From positions 1 through 64,000 of the forward strand of contig WRJZ01000051.1 in NCBI GenBank assembly GCA_009778325.1: a DNA stretch of 64,000 bases, written 5' to 3'. The stretch is from Candidatus Endomicrobium neocapritermitis. Lineage in GTDB: Bacteria; Elusimicrobiota; Endomicrobiia; Endomicrobiales; Endomicrobiaceae. Positions 1 to 9,691 of the stretch are shown here, piece after piece. Both the position numbers and the translations under genes were made by a program. Numbering within the stretch: the stretch's first letter is position 1; every line of letters starts with the position of its first letter. The notes under the pieces are model-generated. The model was not told the origin of the DNA. It was given only the letters and a program-made list of their open reading frames with translations, and did no database searches.

Positions 1-3000
1 GAATTTTCAAATGCTACCGTATTGCTTTGCCCGTTATCTATTGTTCCTGCCAGATTGTAATAGGCGTAAACATCCGGCGCTTGCAGCAAAGCGTCCAATC
101 CGAACATCGCTGTTGCTCCGCTCTCCGTAAAACTTATGTTACTGTTCGCTCCTACCGTCGATATTGTTAAAGACGTATCATAATGATTCAAAACTCCGCC
201 GGCCGCCAGATCAACGCCGTAATATACGTCCTCACCGTAAACTTCAAGCAAACTTGTCGATATCGTATTTATGCCCTCGAACATTGTGCCCAGCGCCGTT
301 ATTGTCGTTGTGCCTGCCGTTTGGTTAAAGTAACCATAAAACCCTGAATTATCGCCTTCGTTTAAGAAAAGCCCGCTTGCGTCTTTTTGTAACAAACCAG
401 AGCCGGATATTCCTCCATCCATATACATATAGCCGTCGCCGGTTATGTTTATTACCGCTGAAAAACCGAATTGATAAATATCATTTTTTTGTCCGTATGC
501 TTCGTTGCCGGTAAATATCGCGCTGCTGCCGGTTACCGTGTTAAAGTTTAGCGTTCCTGTGTTATATATAGCTCCGCCGCTTCCGAATGCCGTATTGCCG
601 CTGAAGGTTACCGCGCTGCCGCTAAAGGTTATTTCCGAATTGCTTGTATTGTATATCGCTCCGCCCAACGAACTTGCCTCATTGTTGCTGAACGTTACCG
701 TGCTGCCGATAAAGGTCATTATTGAACTTGATTCATTGTATATTGCTCCGCCGTAATTACCTGCCGTATTGCTGCTGAAGGTTACCGCGCTGCCGCTAAA
801 GGTCATTTCCGAATTATTTGTATTGTATACTGCTCCGCCGATAAAATCTGCCGTATTGCTGCTGAAGGTTATCGCGCTGCCGCTAAAAGTCATTATTGAA
901 TCGAACGTGTTGTATATCGCTCCGCCGTTGATTGAAGTATTGCTGCTAAATGTTATATTGCCGTTTGTAAAGGTCATTGTTGAATCGAATTCATTGTGTA
1001 TTGCTCCGCCGTAATTACTTGCCGTATTGCTGCTAAACGTTACCGTGCTGCCGCTAAAGGTCATTATTGAATTGTCTGTGCTGTATACCGCTCCGCCGGA
1101 ATCTGCCGCCGTATTACTGCTGAATATTATATCGAGGTTTGTAAAGGTCATTGTTGAAGTATCATTGGATATCGCTCCGCCGGAAGTTGAAGCCGCATTG
1201 CTGCCAAACGTTACCGTGCTGCCGGTAAAGGTTATTTCTGCATTACTATTGGATATCGCTCCGCCCAAGCCCGCCTTATTGTCTTCAAATGTTATATTGT
1301 TGTTTGTAAAGGTCGTTGTTGAACGGTTAGTATTGTATATAGCGCCGCCATAACTTGAGGCCACATTGCTACTGAACGTTACCGTGCTTCCGGTAAAGGT
1401 TATTTCCGAATTATTAGTGTATATAGTTCCCCCGCCGTTACTGCCGGCTCCGCTTGAAACATTATTTATGAAGGAATTCTCGCCGTAAAAAGTTATGCTG
1501 CTGCCGGCATTGGCATATATTACACCGCCGGATGTGGCTGATGAGAAGTTAATGAACGTCACGTCTTGCATTGTGATATTTTTACCGCTAAGCGTCATTC
1601 CTTTTCCGGCAATGCCGCTTGAATTAATCACATATCCCGCTCCGTCTATTGTGAAATTATTTCCGGCCGGCGATAAGAAAGGGTTTTCGTCATTGCCTGC
1701 CCACGCGAATATATCCTGACCAAGCGTTATTGTACTTCCCGGCGCAGCGGTTTGGTATTGGTCGACAAAAGTATTCCACGGCAGCGCTCCATATACTAAC
1801 CACCCTATATAATCACCGTTTGTACCGCTCCATATAAATCTATATCCGTATTTGTCGCCGCCGTATATGTTGCCCGTACTAAATACTACTCCGTTTATCC
1901 ACTCCGCGCTCATTATTGATGTTGAACTTCCCACTATTTGCTGCACCGGTGTTACCGTTGTTACCGCAAGCATGCTGTCTGCCGTAAGATTTGTTGTGCT
2001 TGTGTATATAAAGCTTGTGTCAGCGCCTTGTCCGCCGGCGTGCCAATCAACAGTTACGCCTATTTCTCCGGCGCCTACATCCAAAATGCCGACTATCGCG
2101 CTTGTGGCAAAATTTACGCTGCCTCCGTACGCGCCTATTTTAGCGGAGTTAACGCTCGCGCCTGCCATCATATTTACCGAGCCGCCAGTTATACTTGACA
2201 CGCCAGCAAAGTAGCTGCCGGTTACTTGCGTGTAGCCTGTGGTTTGGTTAAATAAGCCTGTATAATAATTATTTGCTCCGCCTAAATACAGGTTAGCCGA
2301 ATTGCTGATTACTCCTGCTCCTGCCGCGCCAGCTATTCCGCTTGATATTATAAAATTACCCGCTCCTGTTATGTTTATTATTCCGCCCGCAGCCATATAT
2401 ATGTCATGACCGCCAGCGTCAGAAGCCGCTTTGTTGCCTTTAAAAGTTACGCTTGAACCTGCCTCAACGTCAAAGTTTACTGTTCCGGAGTTATATATCG
2501 CTCCGCCTTGATCCGAAGCCGTATTGCTGCTGAACTTTACATTTGAATTTATGAAGCTCATTGATGCATTATAATTTAATATCGCTCCGCCTAAATCTGC
2601 CGTATTGCTGCTGAAAGTTACCTCGCTGCCGGTAAATAATATATTTGACGAATCGCTATTTAATACCGCGCCGCCGGCTACTGCCGTATTGGTGCCGAAA
2701 GTTACATTTGCGCCGTCAAATGTTACTGTTGAATTATTGGTATTGAATATCGCCCCGCCTTGCGAATTTGCCGTATTTTCAACGAATGTTACAGTACTTG
2801 CGGTAAATAATATGTCCGAATAAAAATTATTGTATAGCGCGCCGCCATAATCGGCTGACGCGATATTTCCGCTGAAAACTGCATTTGCATTCGTAAAGGT
2901 TATTGTTGAAATGTCATAATTTAATATTGCTCCGCCGGTACTTGCCGTATTGCTGCTAAAGGTTACATTACTGTTTGCGAAGGTCATTGTTGAATTACTT

Positions 3001-6000
3001 GTATTGTATATCGCTCCGCCTAAATTTACGCCTAACGTTGTTTTATTATTTTCAAATTTTACAAGACTGCCTGTAAAATTTACTGCCGAGCCTGTATTAA
3101 ATATTGCTCCGCCGCCGGAATCCGCGGTATTATTTATAAAACTTACCGTTGAATATGCAAAATCCGTCAGCGAATTGTCCGTGTTAAATACAGCTCCGCC
3201 CTGCTGTCTTGCGGTATTGCTGTTGAAGGCTATATTGCCGTTTGTGAAGGCCATTGTTGAACTGGCATCATTGTATATCGCTCCGCCGGAATTTCCTGCA
3301 GTATTGCTGCTGAAGGTTACATTACTGTTTGTGAAGGTCATATTGCTTGCATTGTATATTGCTCCGCCGTAATTTTTGGAAACCGTATTATTGCTGAAAG
3401 TTACAGTGCTGCCGTCAAAATCTATCCGGCTTGAATCATTGAATATCGCTCCGCCCGCGCCATATGCCGTATTGCTGTTGAACGTTACCGTGCTTCCACT
3501 AAAGGTCATTGTTGAACCTATATTGCCTATCGCTCCGCCGATGTTGCCGACTATATTGTTGCTGAACGTTACCGTGCTACTGCTAAAGGTCATTGTTGAA
3601 GTCTGATTAAATATCGCTCCGTATAGAAAAGCCCTATTGCTGCTAAAGATTACATTGCTGTTTGTGAAGGTCATTAGCGAACTGCTTTCATTGCTTATTG
3701 CTCCGCCTTGATATCCTTCAGTATTGCTGCTGAACATTACCGTGCTTCCGGTAAAGGTCATTGTTGAATTACTTGTATTGTATATAGCTCCGCCAAAACT
3801 TACAATTGCCGTTGTTTTATTATTTTCAAATCTTACAAGACTGCCGGTAAAATTGACGGCCGAGCCGGTACTAAATATTGCTCCGCCGCCGTACCCCGCG
3901 GTATTATTTATAAAACTTACAGTAGAGTATGCAAAATTTATTACCGAATTGCCCGTGTTAAATACCGCGCCGCCCGAACTTGTCGCAACATTGCTGTCAA
4001 ATGTTATATTGCCGTTTGTGAAGGCAGTTGTTGAATTACTTGTATTGTATATCGCTCCGCCCGAAGTTGATGCCGTATTGCTGCTGAAGGTTACTGCACT
4101 TCCGGTAAAGGTCATTGTTGAATTAAGATAATTATATATCGCTCCTCCTAATATTGCCGTATTACTGCTAAAGTTTATATTGCTGTTTGTAAAGGTCATT
4201 GTTACATTATTATTGTATATCGCTCCGCCTTGATGACCCAAAGCCGTATTGCTGCTGAAGCTTACCAAGCTGCCGGTAAAGATTATTTCTGAATTACGTT
4301 CATTGCTCATCGCTCCGCCGTAACCTGCCGTATTGCTGCTGAATGTTACCGTGCTGCCGATAAAGGTCATTGTTGAATTGAATGTGTTGTATATCGCTCC
4401 GCCTAAACCCACAACACTTGTTGCCGCCTTGTTGTTGCTGAAGGTTATATCGCCGTTTGCAAAGGTCATTATTGAATTGCCTGTATTGTATATCGCTCCG
4501 CCACCCTGCGTAGAAGCCGTATTGCTGCTGAAGGTTACCGTGCTGCCGATAAATGTCATTGCTGAATTAATATTATTATATATCGCTCCACCGCTGTTTG
4601 CCGTATTGCTGCTAAAGGTTATATTACTGTTTGTAAAGGAAACTGTTGAACTAGAACTGTTTATAGTTCCGCTACCTGATGTATTGCTGCTGAAGGTTAC
4701 CGTACTGCCTGAAAAGGTCATTGTTGCCTGATTATTATTATGTATAGCTCCACCGGAAACCCCTGTCTTATTTCCGATAAATGATACATTATCGTTTGTA
4801 AAGGTCATTGTTGAATTATCATTGCGTATCGCTCCGCCGGCATTTGTAGACGTGTTGCTGCTGAAGATTACCGTACTGTTTGCAAAAGAAATATTTCCGT
4901 TATTATCATTATATATTGCACCGCCGCGGCTTGTAGTATTTATTGTTTGATTATTTTCAAACTTTACAAAGCTGCCGGTAAAGCTGACAGTCGAGCCGTT
5001 ATTATATATTGCTCCTCCGCTGTATCCTACGCCCGCGATATTATTTATAAAACTTACCGTAGATGATATAAAATCCATTACCGAATTGTTCGTGTTAAAT
5101 ACGGCTCCGCCGGAGCTTGCCGCAACGTTGCTGTCAAATGTTACCGTGCTGCCGGTAAAGGTCATTATTGCATTAAAATAATTATATATCGCTCCGCCTG
5201 CGAGACTTGCCGTATTGCTGCTAAAGATTACATTACTGCTTGTGAAGGTCATTGTTGAATTAAATCTATTGTATATTGCTCCGCCGCTTCCTAAAGAGGC
5301 AGACCTAGCCGTATTGCTGCTAAAGATTACATTACTGTTTGTGAAGGTCATTAGCGAACTAGTTCCAGGCAAATAAGCTCCATTATATATCGCTCCGCCG
5401 GATGAATTTACCGTATTGCTGCTAAAGATTACATTACTGTTTGTAAAGGTCATTGTTGAATTGCCTGCATTGTATATCGCTCCGCCGGAACCCGAGGCCG
5501 TATTGCTGCTAAACGTTACCGTGCTGCCGGTGAAAGTCATTGTTGAACCTTCATGGTATATCGCTCCGCCGTTGGAAGTTGTCGAATTACTGCTGAAGAT
5601 TACCGTACTGCCGGTAAAAGTCATTGTTGAATTATTTGTATTGTTTATCGCTCCGCCGTTATTTGTTCCCAAATTACTGCTGAAGATTACCTTGCTGTTT
5701 GCAAAAGCAATATTTCCTCTATTATTATTATATATTCCCCCGCCGACGTTAGCAGTATTGCTGCTAAAGGTTACAGTGCTTCCGGTAAAAGTCATTATTG
5801 AAGCCGTATTGTATATCGCTCCGCCGTAATAGCCTGTTCTGTTGCCGGCGAAAGACGCTTCGGAATCCGTGAAGATTATTGTGCCGGCATTGAATACGGC
5901 TCCGGCCAGACTGATTAGCGCTGCAGACGCATTGCTGCTGAAAGTCACATTCGAGTTCGTGAAAGTTATTGTTGAACTAATGTCATTATATATAGCTCCG

Positions 6001-8156
6001 CCGTTGCTGAAAGTATCGCTGTTTGCCTCATTATTGACGAATGTCGCCGTACTCCCCGTAAATGACATATTTGAAAGATAATTATATATCGCTCCGCCTT
6101 TGCCGTTTGCTCCCGTTACTTTATTTCCGATGAAGGTTACATCGCCGGTGAAATTTACATTCGCCGAATTGGTTGAAGATATTGCTCCTCCGACTCCATT
6201 AATCGTTGACGTGATAAAATTTGCGAAATTTATATCTTTGAACGTTGCCGACGAGCCGTCAAACACAAAACCCTTCCCCGCTCTTCCGTCGGCGTCGATC
6301 GTATTTCCCATCCCGTATATCGTGATATTATCGTTTCCCGGCAGGCCGAACGGATCGTCATCGCCGTCTGACGCAGTTATGGTTCCGGTTAAGTCTATCG
6401 TGCTCCCGTAAGGCATATCTTTATACGCCGCCACGAATATATTCCACGGGCCAAAGCCGTTCGCGGCGCCGTAATACGCCAAAATGCCCATATAGTTGTA
6501 TCCGTAAAAATATCCCGGCTGCCATACCAAAGTATAAAGATTATTTCCCGACGACTCGTCGTATATATTGCCGTCTCCGAACGACCCGTTGTTTGGGGAG
6601 ATCGAATAAAACACCACTCTCTCGGCTCCGGCTGACACTGCTCCCGTGGATATATTGTTGATGTAGAGTTTGCTTGCCGCGTCTATAGTGACATTTTCGA
6701 AATAAAGCACGCTTGTCAGCGATCCCAGAAAGTCCACGTCTAAAGTAAGCGTTCCCGACGCGGCCGCGTTCATACTGCTTATCTTTGAGGACGTTGAAAA
6801 ATACACATCCCCTTCGGTTAAATTAAGAGTTGCTAAATCATTTTTTGAGCCAGCCTCAAAGTGTATTCTCCCGCTTCCGGATTTGTTTATCGTTCCGGGG
6901 CCTTCTATGCCGCCGCCGAATGACATTGCGCCGGCTCCGCTTATGTTTATTATTCCGAAATTGTATATATCATTTCCGGCTATTGCGGCGTTATTATCCC
7001 TAAACGTTATCGTGTTTCCGGACCCCGTTTCAAAATTTATTTGACCGTTATAGTTGTATATCGCTCCGCCGTTATTAGTAGTTGCCGTATTGTTGCTGAA
7101 GGTTACGTCACTGTTTGTAAAGGTCATTGTTGAAGACCAATTGTATATCGCTCCGCCGGAACCGGCCGTATTGCTGCTGAACGTCACATTTGAGTCCGTG
7201 AAAGTCATTGTAGAATTGCCCGAATTGTGTATAGCGCCGCCGATGGAATTTAGCGTATTGCCGATAAACGTTACCGTGCTTGCGGTAAATGACATATTCG
7301 CATAATTGTCGTTGTATATCGCTCCGCCGTATGAATTGGTTGCCGTATTGCTGCTAAAGGTTATATTGCTGTTTGTAAAGGTCATTGTTGAACGGAAAGC
7401 ATTGTATATTGCTCCGCCGGCTCCGGACCTATTGTTGCTGAACGTCACATTTGAATCCGTGAAAGTTACATTAGCAGCAGTACCGCTGCTGTGTATCGCT
7501 CCGCCCTGAGCATTCCCTCTATTGCTTATGAAAGTTACAGTGCTTGCCGCAAATGATACTCTTGAATTGCTTTCTATCGCTCCGCCGTAACTGTTTCCCG
7601 CCGTATTGCTGGTGAACGCCACATTCGAGTCCGTAAAACTTACCGTTGAATTAACGGCATTATATATAGCTCCGCCGGCGACGTTGGCGGTGTTGCTGCT
7701 GAAATTTATCGTTGAAGATGACGCGTATAATCCCCCGTTGGTTATATTTATGGCTCCGCCGTTACCGACGACGCTGGCGGTGTTAACATTCACGGTGAAG
7801 TTAACATTGCCGGACAAATTAAGAGTGCCTGCTTGCAAATTAACAGCCCTTGACGTAGTTGATATCGTCACATCTTTGAGGGTTACTACTCTTGCGCTGT
7901 TGTTTAAGGTTAATCCGTAATTTGTTCCGTTGCCGCTCAGAACGTATCCTTTGCCGTCTATTATTTTATTCGCTCCGGCAGTTCCCATGGCGCCTGTAAA
8001 ACTCAAATTGCCTTGTAAATACATTATTAAATAAGTAGCGTTTCCGAACTGGGTAGTAAAGGTAGCGCTTGTGGTAGGCGTTGAAGCTGTCTGCGCATAA
8101 ATATTCGTTACACAAAATAACAACAAAAGTAACGAGAGAATAAAATTTTTTTTCAT
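1..8156 (-). CDS. Giant Pmp-like autotransporter, 3' end outside window
   Basis: One uninterrupted minus-strand frame runs from an ATG at 8156 to the window edge (2718 codons); the C-terminus, where a beta-barrel would be expected, is not visible. An AAGGGG Shine-Dalgarno sits just upstream. Residues 1-22 form a signal peptide ending in YAQ. Nearly all the rest is dozens of repeats of about 25-33 residues with GGAIY followed by TFTxSxVTFSSN, i.e. the GGA[I/L/V] and FxxN motifs of Chlamydia polymorphic outer-membrane proteins, which form a beta-helical passenger. Three passenger-like modules are joined: residues ~30-560, ~568-2120 and ~2123 onward. Modules 2 and 3 each open with a related segment (PWN-FV--Y, then a TI-G-G-TIDA/INSSG-type stretch). 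Predicted role: surface adhesin or passenger of a type V secretion system. The family call is firm; the function is unknown. The gene is preceded by its own promoter, leader and terminator hairpin. Confidence 0.9.
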   Translation of the reverse strand, partial: MKKNFILSLLLLLFCVTNIYAQTASTPTTSATFTTQFGNATYLIMYLQGNLSFTGAMGTAGANKIIDGKGYVLSGNGTNYGLTLNNSARVVTLKDVTISTTSRAVNLQAGTLNLSGNVNFTVNVNTASVVGNGGAINITNGGLYASSSTINFSSNTANVAGGAIYNAVNSTVSFTDSNVAFTSNTAGNSYGGAIESNSRVSFAASTVTFISNRGNAQGGAIHSSGTAANVTFTDSNVTFSNNRSGAGGAIYNAFRSTMTFTNSNITFSSNTATNSYGGAIYNDNYANMSFTASTVTFIGNTLNSIGGAIHNSGNSTMTFTDSNVTFSSNTAGSGGAIYNWSSTMTFTNSDVTFSNNTATTNNGGAIYNYNGQINFETGSGNTITFRDNNAAIAGNDIYNFGIINISGAGAMSFGGGIEGPGTINKSGSGRIHFEAGSKNDLATLNLTEGDVYFSTSSKISSMNAAASGTLTLDVDFLGSLTSVLYFENVTIDAASKLYINNISTGAVSAGAERVVFYSISPNNGSFGDGNIYDESSGNNLYTLVWQPGYFYGYNYMGILAYYGAANGFGPWNIFVAAYKDMPYGSTIDLTGTITASDGDDDPFGLPGNDNITIYGMGNTIDADGRAGKGFVFDGSSATFKDINFANFITSTINGVGGAISSTNSANVNFTGDVTFIGNKVTGANGKGGAIYNYLSNMSFTGSTATFVNNEANSDTFSNGGAIYNDISSTITFTNSNVTFSSNASAALISLAGAVFNAGTIIFTDSEASFAGNRTGYYGGAIYNTASIMTFTGSTVTFSSNTANVGGGIYNNNRGNIAFANSKVIFSSNLGTNNGGAINNTNNSTMTFTGSTVIFSSNSTTSNGGAIYHEGSTMTFTGSTVTFSSNTASGSGGAIYNAGNSTMTFTNSNVIFSSNTVNSSGGAIYNGAYLPGTSSLMTFTNSNVIFSSNTARSASLGSGGAIYNRFNSTMTFTSSNVIFSSNTASLAGGAIYNYFNAIMTFTGSTVTFDSNVAASSGGAVFNTNNSVMDFISSTVSFINNIAGVGYSGGAIYNNGSTVSFTGSFVKFENNQTINTTSRGGAIYNDNNGNISFANSTVIFSSNTSTNAGGAIRNDNSTMTFTNDNVSFIGNKTGVSGGAIHNNNQATMTFSGSTVTFSSNTSGSGTINSSSSTVSFTNSNITFSSNTANSGGAIYNNINSAMTFIGSTVTFSSNTASTQGGGAIYNTGNSIMTFANGDITFSNNKAATSVVGLGGAIYNTFNSTMTFIGSTVTFSSNTAGYGGAMSNERNSEIIFTGSLVSFSSNTALGHQGGAIYNNNVTMTFTNSNINFSSNTAILGGAIYNYLNSTMTFTGSAVTFSSNTASTSGGAIYNTSNSTTAFTNGNITFDSNVATSSGGAVFNTGNSVINFAYSTVSFINNTAGYGGGAIFSTGSAVNFTGSLVRFENNKTTAIVSFGGAIYNTSNSTMTFTGSTVMFSSNTEGYQGGAISNESSSLMTFTNSNVIFSSNRAFLYGAIFNQTSTMTFSSSTVTFSNNIVGNIGGAIGNIGSTMTFSGSTVTFNSNTAYGAGGAIFNDSSRIDFDGSTVTFSNNTVSKNYGGAIYNASNMTFTNSNVTFSSNTAGNSGGAIYNDASSTMAFTNGNIAFNSNTARQQGGAVFNTDNSLTDFAYSTVSFINNTADSGGGAIFNTGSAVNFTGSLVKFENNKTTLGVNLGGAIYNTSNSTMTFANSNVTFSSNTASTGGAILNYDISTITFTNANAVFSGNIASADYGGALYNNFYSDILFTASTVTFVENTANSQGGAIFNTNNSTVTFDGANVTFGTNTAVAGGAVLNSDSSNILFTGSEVTFSSNTADLGGAILNYNASMSFINSNVKFSSNTASDQGGAIYNSGTVNFDVEAGSSVTFKGNKAASDAGGHDIYMAAGGIINITGAGNFIISSGIAGAAGAGVISNSANLYLGGANNYYTGLFNQTTGYTQVTGSYFAGVSSITGGSVNMMAGASVNSAKIGAYGGSVNFATSAIVGILDVGAGEIGVTVDWHAGGQGADTSFIYTSTTNLTADSMLAVTTVTPVQQIVGSSTSIMSAEWINGVVFSTGNIYGGDKYGYRFIWSGTNGDYIGWLVYGALPWNTFVDQYQTAAPGSTITLGQDIFAWAGNDENPFLSPAGNNFTIDGAGYVINSSGIAGKGMTLSGKNITMQDVTFINFSSATSGGVIYANAGSSITFYGENSFINNVSSGAGSNGGGTIYTNNSEITFTGSTVTFSSNVASSYGGAIYNTNRSTTTFTNNNITFEDNKAGLGGAISNSNAEITFTGSTVTFGSNAASTSGGAISNDTSTMTFTNLDIIFSSNTAADSGGAVYSTDNSIMTFSGSTVTFSSNTASNYGGAIHNEFDSTMTFTNGNITFSSNTSINGGAIYNTFDSIMTFSGSAITFSSNTADFIGGAVYNTNNSEMTFSGSAVTFSSNTAGNYGGAIYNESSSIMTFIGSTVTFSNNEASSLGGAIYNTSNSEITFSGSAVTFSGNTAFGSGGAIYNTGTLNFNTVTGSSAIFTGNEAYGQKNDIYQFGFSAVINITGDGYMYMDGGISGSGLLQKDASGLFLNEGDNSGFYGYFNQTAGTTTITALGTMFEGINTISTSLLEVYGEDVYYGVDLAAGGVLNHYDTSLTISTVGANSNISFTESGATAMFGLDALLQAPDVYAYYNLAGTIDNGQSNTVAFEN

Positions 8157-8199
8157 TTTTTCCCCTTAGTTATAAAATAATTTTTTAATAATTAGGTCA

Positions 8200-8235
8200 C
8201 AAAAAAAAACCGCTGTTTAGAGCGGTTTTTTTTGT
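8200..8235 (-). terminator. Rho-independent terminator or attenuator hairpin
   Basis: The stem AAACCGCT/AGCGGTTT with a short loop is flanked by A and T runs, so on the minus strand the hairpin is followed by a U-tract. It lies between the predicted promoter at 8381-8409 and the autotransporter start at 8156. It could therefore end hemW transcription, act as an attenuator of the autotransporter, or both. Confidence 0.75.
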
Positions 8236-8374
8236 AAACTGTATTTTTATAAACGGCACAAAGATTATCGTCAGCTGTTTTGCCGAGGCTTACGGCACAG
8301 CCCGGCTTATAATACCTTGGATATTTTGCCATATTTTTCATATGCGCACCGTTTCCCGTTTCTTTTATTTTTGC
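8236..8374 (-). promoter_or_regulatory. Candidate structured 5' leader of the giant autotransporter
   Basis: This is gene-free sequence between the predicted start of transcription (~8374) and the terminator hairpin. On the minus strand it contains GGGAAACGGTG, a CATATG/CATATT-type small hairpin, and a GC-rich block with GCCGGGC, GTGCCG and a GCCG-TAAG-CCTCGGC hairpin. Position and order (promoter, structured RNA, terminator, gene) are those of a riboswitch or attenuator. I cannot match it to a known class: GGGAAnnnGGTG recalls a cobalamin-riboswitch element, but the other conserved boxes are not evident. Ligand and function are unknown. Confidence 0.35.
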
Positions 8375-8380
8375 ATATAA

Positions 8381-8409
8381 ATTTTACATCTTTTTAATTC
8401 TTATTTCAA
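8381..8409 (-). promoter_or_regulatory. Predicted sigma-70 type promoter for the giant autotransporter
   Basis: On the minus strand a -35 TTGAAA (8404-8409) and a -10 TAAAAT (8381-8386) are separated by exactly 17 bp, each one mismatch from consensus. Transcription would start near 8374 and give a leader of about 218 nt before the ATG at 8156. Confidence 0.6.
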
Positions 8410-8430
8410 CACAATTTCACAATATAGAAG

Positions 8431-8494
8431 TTCAGCAGCTATGTAGCGGCAACAACAAATCTTTTGTCTTTGCCAAGCTGCCGAGCTGCTAATT
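8431..8494. repeat. Inverted repeat, GCAGCT-type arms
   Basis: Arms built on AGCAGCT (left TTCAGCAGCTATGTAGC; right GCCGAGCTGCTAATTAG) flank a core with TTTGTCTTTGCC. The core resembles that of the repeat at 12112-12197. The last bases overlap the hemW stop codon. It is a degenerate member of the intergenic inverted-repeat family found throughout the window. Confidence 0.55.
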
Positions 8495-9578
8495 AGCCCA
8501 TAAACTCGGATATTATTTGATTTGATATAAAAACCGCGTTTTTCGGCAGTTTTATTTTTCCGTTTTCGTTTATAAGCAGATTTTGCGCGATAAGCTTATT
8601 AAGAGCATTTTTGTTTGAAAGAGTTTTAAATTCGTTTATATTTACGCCTTCATTAAGCAGACGCAGGCCGAGCATTATCATTTCGGCTTCGTAACTTGCT
8701 TCGTCTATAAAATCATTATCTTCTTTAACTGATAATTTTTTTGAAATTAAATCGATGTATTTTCCGATATTTTCAATATTCGAATATCTGAATCTGTTTT
8801 CATATCCCGACGCTCCTGCTCCAAGCGCGATATATTCGAAATTGCGCCAGTAATTGCTGTTATGAACAGAATCTTTGCCGGGTTTTGCCCAGTTTGAAAT
8901 CTCATAATGTTTAAAACTTTTTGATGAAAGAAATTTTACCGCCGTTTCATACATATCTCTTTGAAGGCTGTCGTCAACGCATATTCCGGCATTATAAAAC
9001 TGCGTGCCCTCTTCAATACTTAAAGGATACAGCGAAATGTGCTCGCATCCGAATTCAACGGCCGCTTGCAGGCTTTTTTCCCAGGCTGGTAAGGACTGAC
9101 CCGGAAGCCCGTAAATTAAATCGATGTTAAAATTGTCGAAATCTTCTTTTCTTGCTGCTTCATAAGCGCAGGCAAACGTCTTAAAAGTATGAGCTCTTCC
9201 TATTTTCATCAATAAATCATCGTCGGCAGACTGCAAACCCATGCTTAATCTGCCTACGCCGCAATCTTTTAAAATTTTTAATTTTTCATTTGTAACGGAT
9301 TCGGGATTTAATTCAAACGTGAACTCTTTGAGTTCGTCAAGGTTAAAATTTGATTGGATTGAATTCAGAAGTTTTTCAATCTGTTTTTCGGAAAGAATTG
9401 ACGGCGTTCCTCCGCCTATATAAACGGTATTTACTTTAACGTCTTTATATAAATTCGAATGAGCAGCCAAAGCGGATATATACCGGTTTGATAAATCTTT
9501 ATTATACTCCACTGAGAAAAAATCACAGTAAGCGCATTTTTTCCTGCAAAACGGTATGTGAATGTAGAGGCCTAACAT
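8493..9578 (-). CDS. hemW: HemW, radical SAM heme chaperone-like protein
   Basis: This is a 361-residue radical SAM protein with the cluster motif C11-X3-C15-X2-C18 in IHIPFCRKKCAYC, followed by GGGTPS and GLPGQ. The sequence near YWRNFEYIALGAGASGY is typical of HemW, the heme-trafficking relative of oxygen-independent coproporphyrinogen oxidase HemN. The longest frame begins 16 codons earlier, at 9626, but those residues are encoded by an inverted repeat, and HemW proteins start just before LYIHIPFC; I therefore place the start at the ATG at 9578. No strong Shine-Dalgarno is visible there. No other heme gene is in the window, so role rests on family knowledge. Confidence 0.88.
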   Translation of the reverse strand: MLGLYIHIPFCRKKCAYCDFFSVEYNKDLSNRYISALAAHSNLYKDVKVNTVYIGGGTPSILSEKQIEKLLNSIQSNFNLDELKEFTFELNPESVTNEKLKILKDCGVGRLSMGLQSADDDLLMKIGRAHTFKTFACAYEAARKEDFDNFNIDLIYGLPGQSLPAWEKSLQAAVEFGCEHISLYPLSIEEGTQFYNAGICVDDSLQRDMYETAVKFLSSKSFKHYEISNWAKPGKDSVHNSNYWRNFEYIALGAGASGYENRFRYSNIENIGKYIDLISKKLSVKEDNDFIDEASYEAEMIMLGLRLLNEGVNINEFKTLSNKNALNKLIAQNLLINENGKIKLPKNAVFISNQIISEFMG

Positions 9579-9586
9579 ATAAAACC

Positions 9587-9691
9587 AAGAGTGAAGAGTT
9601 AAGAGTTGAGAGTTGAGATACGGCAAAGACTTTAATTAATATCCGCGCGAAGCGCTCATTATCTTCACTCTTAACTCTCCACTCTTCACTC
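9587..9691. repeat. Inverted repeat: AGAGTGA arms, core 2
   Basis: The left arm is heptamer-like (AGAGTGA AGAGTTA AGAGTTG AGAGTTG) and the right arm is its complement (CTTCACTCTTAACTCTCCAC). The core contains TACGGCAAAGACTT and CCGCGCGAAGCGCTCATT. The same core occurs inverted in the repeat at 47454-47557. Confidence 0.9.

Noticed and set aside
500-7700. CRISPR-like regular repeats
   Set aside because: The regular spacing of GCTCCGCC-type words is due to degenerate protein repeats in frame; units vary in length and sequence, there are no unique spacers, and no cas genes are present.
505-7920. Series of plus-strand open frames with IAPP and LLLKVTVLP motifs
   Set aside because: They are antisense readings of the GGAIY/TVTFSSN repeats of the minus-strand autotransporter; all lie in one frame opposite a single uninterrupted coding frame, with no ribosome sites. 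The same applies to those at 39075-41489.
8236-8374. Cyclic-di-GMP or cobalamin riboswitch
   Set aside because: Only isolated words match; the conserved GEMM core and the remaining cobalamin boxes are not found, so no class is assigned.
9579-9626. N-terminal extension of HemW
   Set aside because: These 16 codons are encoded by an inverted repeat and precede the normal HemW start motif.
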